Notes under the pieces: model-generated
The model's input: the letters and a program-made list of their open reading frames with translations, nothing else
Databases searched by the model: none
What the model was told of the DNA's origin: nothing
Shown here: piece after piece, positions 57,775-64,000 of the stretch
Layout: every line of letters starts with the position of its first letter
Numbering within the stretch: the first letter of the stretch is position 1
Translations under genes and position numbers: made by a program
NCBI RefSeq assembly: GCF_032854445.1
Contig: NC_088295.1
Coordinates: 2,236,501 to 2,300,500, forward strand
DNA from: Liolophura sinensis
Lineage: Eukaryota; Mollusca; Polyplacophora; Chitonida; Chitonidae
Reading direction: 5' to 3'
DNA length: 64,000 bases

Positions 57775-60000
57775 AGCTAAGGGCTTTCTCCTAACCTCAC
57801 ACAGTACAGGAGAAGCTCAGGGCTTTCTCCTAACCTAACACAGTACAGGAGAAGCTCAGGACTTTCTCCTAACCTCACACAATACAGGAGAAGCTGAGGA
57901 CTTCATCCTAACCTCACACAGTACAGGAGAAGCTCAGGACTTTCTCCTAACCTAACACAGTACAGGAGAAGCTGAGGACTTCATCCTAACCTCACACAGT
58001 ACAGGAGAAGCTGAGGACTTTCTCCTAACCTCACACAGTGCAGGAGAAGCTCAGGACTTCATCCTAACCTCACACAGTACAGGAGAAGCTCAGGACTTTC
58101 CCCTAACCTCACACAGTACAGGAGAAGCTCAGGACTTCATCCTAACCTCACACAGTACAGGAGAAGCTCTGGACTTTCTCCTAACTTCACACAGTACAGG
58201 AGAAGCTCAGGACTTCATCCTAACCTCACACAGTACAGGAGAAGCTCAGGGCTTTCTCCTAACTTCACACAGTACAGGAGAAGCTCAGGACTTCATGCTA
58301 ACCTCGCACAGTACAGGAAAAGCTCAGGACTTCATCCTAACCTCACACAGTACAGGAGAAGCTCAGGACTTTCTCCTCACCTCACACAGTACAGGAGAAG
58401 CTGAGGACTTCATCCTAACCTCACACAGTACAGGAGAAGCTCAGGACTTCATCCTAACCTCACACAGTACAGGAGAAGCTCAGGACTTTCTCCTCACCTC
58501 ACACAGTACAGAAGAAGCTGAGGACTTTCTCCTAGCCTCACACAGTGCAGAAGCTCAGGACTTTCTCCTGACCTCACACAATAGAGGAGAAGCTTAGGAC
58601 TTTCTCCTAGCCTCACACAGTACATTGGAAGCTCAGGGCTTTCTCCTAACCTCACACAGTACAAGAGAAGTTCAGGACTTTCTCCTTACCTCACACATTA
58701 CAGGGGAAGTTCAGGACTTTCTCTTAACCTAACACAGCACATTAGAAGCTCAGGGCCTTCTCCTAACAACACACAGTACAGGAGAAGCTCAGGACTTTCT
58801 CCTCACCTCACACAGTACAGAAGCTCAGGACTTTCTCCTGACCTCACATAATAGAGGAGAAGCTCAGGGCTTTCTCCTAACCTAACACAGTACATTAGAA
58901 GCTCAGGGCTTTCTCCTAACCTCACACAGTAAAGGAGAAGCTCAGGACATTTTCCTAACCTCACACAGCACAGGAGAAGCTCAGGACTTTCTCCTGACCT
59001 CAAACAGTACAGGAGAAGCTGAGGACTTCATCCTAACCTCACATAGTACAGGAGAAGCTCAGGACTTTCTCCTGACCTCACACAATGCAGGAGAAGCTCA
59101 GGACTTCATCCTAACCTCACACAGTACAGGAGACGCTCAGGACTTTCTCCTAACCTCACACAGTACAGGAGAAGCTCAGGACTTCATCCTAACCTCACAC
59201 AGTACAGGAGAAGCTCAGGACTTTCTCCTAACCTCACACAGTGCAGGAGAAGCTGAGGACTTAATCCTAACCTCACACAGTACAGGAAAAGCTCAGGGCT
59301 TTCTCCTGACCTCACACAGTGCAGGAGAAGCTCAGGACTTCATGCTAACCTCGCACAGTACAGGAGAAGCCCAGGACTTCATCCTAACCTCACACAGTAC
59401 AGGAGAAGCTCAGGGCTTTCTCCTAACCTCACACAGTGCAGGAGAAGCTCAGGACTTCATGCTAACCTCGCACAGTACAGGAGAAGCTGAGGACTTCATC
59501 CTAACCTCACACAGTACAGGAGAAGCTCAGGACTTTCTCCTAACCTCACACAGTACAGGAGAAGCTCAGGACTTCATCCTAACCTCACACAGTACAGGAG
59601 AAGCTCAGGACTTTCTCCTGACCTCACACAGTACAGGAGAAGCTCAGGACTTCATCCTAACCTCACACAGTACAGGAGAAGCTCAGGACTTTCTCCTGAC
59701 CTCACACAGTACAGGAGAAGCTCAGGACTTCATCCTAACCTCACACAGTACAGGAGAAGCTCAGGACTTTCTCCTAACCTCACACAGTACAGGAGGAGCT
59801 CAGGACTTTCTCCTGACCTCACACAGCACAGGAGAAGCTCAGGACTTCATCCTAACCTCACACAGTACAGGAGAAGCTGAGGACTTTCTCCTGACCTCAC
59901 ACAGTACAGGAGAAGCTCCAGACATCAACCCATCAAAAGGAGAGGCTCAGAGCTTTCTCCTAGCCTCACACAGTACAGGAGAAGCTCCAGACATCAACCC
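57775..60000. repeat. Minisatellite, 39-bp unit, about 57 copies, with a 78-bp dimer pattern
   Basis: The unit is CTCACACAGTACAGGAGAAG followed by CTCAGGACTTTCTCCTAAC. Copies with TTCATCC and TTTCTCC alternate regularly in the right part, giving a 78-bp super-period. The array is homogenised between about 59100 and 59900 and more degenerate around 58550-59000. The frame of 13 residues (TSHSTGEAQDFIL type) stays open for 300 codons from 59342 and runs about 80 codons past the array into unique sequence. I treat it as repeat-derived. Confidence 0.95.
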
Positions 60001-62688
60001 TATCCACACACAGAGAGCAGCCAGCATAAGTCAGGATCTAGCCAAGCTGTTTGTACACCAGGGAACAAACATGCTTTCTATAGGTGATGTGACAAAGTCC
60101 CTACAATACGTACAAACAATACAGATATTCACGTATCAACATGTTAAACTTGTGTTGTGGCAGCTCTGTTTGATTCATACATATTTTCAAAACAATAACA
60201 TGCTAGAAACTGTCTCTATGTTGTGTTTTGACACTTTTTTCTGACACATATTACGGCCTACGTTTCCTCTTATGACAGTTACCTGGGCTTTACAATGCAG
60301 GCTGAGTCCCCCCACCCCCACCCCCCACATATTCCACAGGTAGCAGAGGTCTTAAGCCAGGTTAAATTATTTAGCAGATCATTTATTCCGCCCCCACCCA
60401 CAAAAACAGACCTATGGGTCTCCTTAAAGGAAATCTTCTCGGTCAGATTGATAGGGGGTGTTTCCAGACATCTCAACCCCTTACGGAACTCAAAATTCAA
60501 AAGGTCATTAAAAAATGAAGCAAAATTTCAAACAACACTAAACTTAAAGCTGCCCCTCATCCCAAAATGTAAACACATTTACAAAAATACACTGACGTGG
60601 TATAAACCCACAGTCTACCGATGCCAGCAATGCAATAATAATGAGATTTCACTTTTAAACGTCATGTTTTGTCAGCATTTTATGGTTACGCGTACGAATT
60701 AAAACAAGGTGAATCTGATTTACTTGTGTACGCTGAAAGTGGGTCCGGCGTTTATTGACATGGGAGTGAGTTTTTCCAGAGGTGAGCGGAAACATGTGCT
60801 GACCAGCTGGTCTAGACACAAACACACAAAATCAGCCAGAACTTACTACAAACACCAGCACAACATGGCCAGAAATGTGACCCCTGCTACAATCAATAAA
60901 CCTCTCTTATTATTAAAGATCATCAAAGCAAACAATATCTGATACATCCCTGGTGCCTCGAGAAAATTGATTAGGAAATTGTGAGCGTAGCGCAGTCTGA
61001 AAACATTACAAAAACACATTGGAAAATCGACACAGAACTAAGTCATGGTGAGAGGCTCCCAGATTTTTATGTGTCACATGGTCTAAACGTATGCAACAAG
61101 ACCTATACAGTTCTCAAACATTCACCTGGCAAGTCCTAGCATAAACAAACAAGCAAGATTTACTCTCCAAATAACACACTGTTGCATAAAATCCTGATAA
61201 ACACATAACTCTAATGTAAGATGCCTGGTGCTCAGAAATACTATCGGTTTCTAGGCCCTATATGTACACATACAATCCAATACATAAACATGATCATTTA
61301 TGTACACCTCCTCCTAACAGGAATTAGGTCAACAAGTTGGTAATGCTGAAGTCCAGCAGGAGTTACTCCCCTGTTTTCTGAAAACGCTTTCCTGTTTACC
61401 AAGGCCTAACCAAGAGTTACAGTACCATGCTTGTTATTTAAGTACAAAGAGGTCAGTCTTTAACCCTTTTACTGCAGTCTGGTGAGAATACTTGACCTTG
61501 TACTTTCCCTTCTATAGTACAGCCATGAACTTCCTAATTATTACATTAAGAATTGCAACAATGAAATCACACCCAAACTCTGGTTTGAAGGTTCGTTCTG
61601 GGAAAACCTTGGTTCACTTCTCACATGATATGTTCATGTCCATCGCAGTCCACATCAAAACTTCTACATTGCATATTATGCTATTACAATCCTTAACACA
61701 AAGCTAAGTTCCCATGTTTGCTTCTTATCTCTCTTAAATTACATACGCATTTCATTACAACATAAAAATATACAACACATGTACCTGCATGAAAAGATAA
61801 TACATTTATCATAGTTTCCATCTACAGGACAACTGCCAGGTTGCGAGAATTATTTGCAGTTGTAGCACTTTGTTGCATGTTACAACAATTTATTCAAAAT
61901 TTGACAACCATATTTCTACATCAATATTTAACCTTACTGACGATACTAGCATGCACTTAATAACCAGGTGATGATACCAGGCCCAATTTGATTTTCTGTC
62001 AAACACTCTGCACACAGCACATAAAACCCAGATATGGGCAAGGATAAAAATTTGTAAACAGATACATGTAAAACTACTATAGTAAATTATACCCAGCCAA
62101 GTTACACTTTAAGATAAATTTTTAATGCTGTCAGTCAAGGGGACTCTTCCTGTGCGATGTTTAGAAATTTAAGATTCTGCTGAAGGAGGTAAACACAACA
62201 TCTGATTCAATGCAGGTGCACAAGACCGATATGATTGATAAATGTTCTTGCTTGATACGTGTAGACTGAACTCAATATTCATGTATAGGTGTAGGTACAC
62301 TTGTTTGATTGGGGTGAAAAATATTTCTGTTCTACGATGACTGTTATTTTCTGAATGGAAGAAGTCACTGCATCTTTACAACTGCAGACTACAGTGTATT
62401 CGTTAAGCAAATCTCTGTCCACACCAACTATCAATTCTCAGCAGACCCACACCTTGTTGGCTCGAATATGGTTAATACCAGAACATATTTATATGATTGG
62501 AAAACCTTGAAAAACACAAAAATCATAAATACATCATAATCAGAGAAAATAAAATGGTGGAGTCTGATGATTTATTTTTGATGTGTGTGAGTGTGTATAC
62601 ATATATATGTGTGTGCATGTGTAAACAGGTGTTCAGCAGAAGGGATAGTGGTGCATGGCTCTATTACACACAAACTAAAGACGCCTAC
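60001..62688. other. Unique sequence
   Basis: Contains a C-rich patch (CCCCCCACCCCCACCCCCC near 60310) and a patch near 60400-60500 with short similarity to 4497. No convincing exon is seen on either strand before the 62.69-kb exon. Confidence 0.4.
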
Positions 62689-62787
62689 CTGCAAGGTTAT
62701 CCAGCATGAAGGTCAGCAACTTCGTGGTCCCATTATGATCATTGTACACATTCATGATATCAGATGACAGAGGGTTCCCATTCAAAC
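62689..62787 (-). CDS. Internal coding exon of an unidentified minus-strand gene
   Basis: On the minus strand a T/G-rich tract ending in GTTTGTGGTTTAG is followed by 99 bases and then GCAG and GTAGGC, giving a good acceptor-donor pair. The phase 1-in, phase 1-out frame is open and reads LNGNPLSSDIMNVYND followed by HNGTTKLLTFMLDNLA, a balanced, helical-looking protein segment unlike the repeat-derived frames elsewhere. The adjacent frame stops after eight codons. The exon length is a multiple of three, so skipping would keep the frame. It lies 44 kb upstream (in transcription sense) of the large exon at 18.7 kb and most simply belongs to a separate gene. I see no convincing partner exon in the window and cannot name the family. 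Confidence 0.55.
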
Positions 62788-63940
62788 CTAAACCACAAAC
62801 AAAATCAGTGTTTCATTTAAATGAACTGAATCATTGTTCATAGTCGTAAGATTATTGAGTGTTTTACTCCATATAATGAAACTAAAGGGTTTTTCCTTTA
62901 CATTACAGCAGTCAGATTTATACGTGCAGGAGAACAGGAGAAAGAGAACAGGTCAAGCCTGCAGGAAAAGCAGGATGTTGCCAGATGCCTACTTGTAATA
63001 CCTGACTAATGGCTGTCACTGAAATGGCAGGAGTTGGATGTGAACCAGTGATCTTATTAGTTAGAACTCGACTTTCCCCAGGAGATCAGGTAGCTTTCTT
63101 AGCAATCCCAATATTATAAGGCTCCCAACCACAGAGACCGGATAGACTATTGCCCTGCATGCAGTTTCTGGCGATTCTGTGTTTAATGGCGCTATACAGC
63201 CAAAGATGAAGCTATGATCTGTGAAGTACTTATTTGGTTTATTTAGTGACTTATTTATTGCTCAAGGATGTCAAGGATCTTTTCACTTCAATGATGGCAG
63301 CCCATTTTACAGTGGATGGAGAGGCTCATACATGTTTTATAAAGTTGCTCAGTGATAGGATATGCAAATATATGGTGTCAATAATCCTCATATTGGGCGA
63401 CACCATATATACTGTATTTGCATATCTGATCACAGAGTAACCATGTAACAAATTTATCTTGCAAAGACCCATCAATTCAGTGCAGAAGACTGATGTATAG
63501 ATGAATCGCTTCACCGATGTGACCATTATATGCACAACCTGACAAAGGGAGATAACCTACTCAGCAGACACATTTTAGGTCTTCTGCAGGATTCGAGAAT
63601 ATATCTGTGCCGAACATGACTGTTATTGTCCAATGAAAAGCGGAGTATTTTGGTATTTTGTCTGATGCAGGATAAATGTAGTTCCATAGATCTGTATTCA
63701 CATAAACAGTCACTCAAGAGACGATACAAGTCACAACAAAGCCATGCAGCCACTTCATTCAAATATGAATTCTCATCTCCCACAATCCTCCTAGGGCAGT
63801 TTCTTGTACCTCAAATACAAGCAGGACAGGAATTATTATCCCTTACATTCCATGCGTGAAGTACACGTAGTTCGCTTGTCCGTGTACAGAAAGTTATCAT
63901 AGCTCCTTTTTTATTTATTTACTCTTATTTAGCTAAATAC
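62788..63940. other. Unique sequence with a decayed SINE-like remnant
   Basis: Positions 63226-63330 resemble a heavily mutated family A body (TTTTCACTTCAATGATGGC, CCATTTTACAGTGGATGG). The preceding exon of the 62.7-kb gene was not found. A minus-strand open stretch ends at a GTAAGG site near 63854 with no upstream acceptor. Confidence 0.35.
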
Positions 63941-63941
63941 T

Positions 63942-64000
63942 GGTTGCACCGTATGGGTGTAGCATGCAGTCTTCCCACTGGATGCACCGTATGGGTGTGG
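63942..64000. repeat. Start of a tandem array truncated by the window edge
   Basis: TGCACCGTATGGGTGTAG occurs at about 63945 and again, as TGCACCGTATGGGTGTGG, at the last bases, giving a unit of about 38 bp with GCATGCAGTCTTCCCACTGG between. Only about one and a half copies are visible. Confidence 0.65.

Overview
The window is animal nuclear DNA, most likely from a mollusc. It has no operons, no dense coding and no bacterial-style gene spacing. It does have spliced-looking exons on the minus strand, RNA-polymerase-III (tRNA-derived) SINEs with target-site duplications, long homopolymers, and a very large load of minisatellites. The mollusc assignment rests on my recollection of the two SINE families (3' cores around TTTTACGCCGTACTCAAG and GTTTAACGTCGTACTCAAC) from molluscan genomes; it is not proven by the sequence.

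Coding content is sparse. The one clear gene is on the minus strand. Its large 5' coding exon (18716 down to 17162, 518 residues) encodes a low-complexity, Ser/Asp/Glu-rich, probably nuclear protein that I do not recognise. The exon ends at a consensus GTGAGT donor 59 bases before the in-frame stop, so the last 19 codons of the open frame are probably intronic. A phase-compatible exon with an excellent acceptor lies at 3646-3577, which implies an intron of about 13.5 kb. A second good minus-strand internal exon (62787-62689) sits at the far right and belongs either to a neighbouring upstream gene or to an upstream part of the same transcription unit. Weaker exon candidates are listed with low confidence. 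Several would place the start of the main transcript upstream of 18.7 kb (19.78 kb or 33.42 kb).

Region by region: 0-5 kb is mostly unique, with one SINE, a 23-25-bp array and the 3.6-kb exon. 5-10.7 kb is a chain of minisatellites (64, 54, 72, 39 and about 120 bp). 10.7-16.5 kb is mostly unique, with poly-C/poly-G runs and a possible membrane-protein exon. 16.56-18.8 kb holds a 42-bp array directly beside the main coding exon. 19-24 kb is unique. 24.1-32.5 kb is a minisatellite belt (34, about 94, 35 split by a SINE, 29, 25, 29 and about 30 bp) that includes a segmental duplication. 33.6-45.7 kb holds further arrays (47-49, 35, 43, a 183-bp duplication, 42 and 47 bp), two of which carry long, nearly identical internal duplications (666 and 1371 bp). 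47-53.5 kb holds arrays of 49, about 54 and 25 bp plus a SINE. 54.8-57.1 kb is a SINE cluster with a nested insertion. 57.4-60 kb holds 78-bp and 39-bp arrays. 60-64 kb is unique apart from the second exon, and a new tandem array begins at the right edge.

Adding my estimates, tandem arrays occupy roughly 20 kb, about a third of the window. Nearly all long open frames here are by-products of array periods divisible by three. I found no CRISPR array, bacterial system, intact transposase or reverse transcriptase. The most unusual content is the density and internal homogenisation of the minisatellites, the homologous 3' domain shared by two SINE families, and the unrecognised minus-strand gene.
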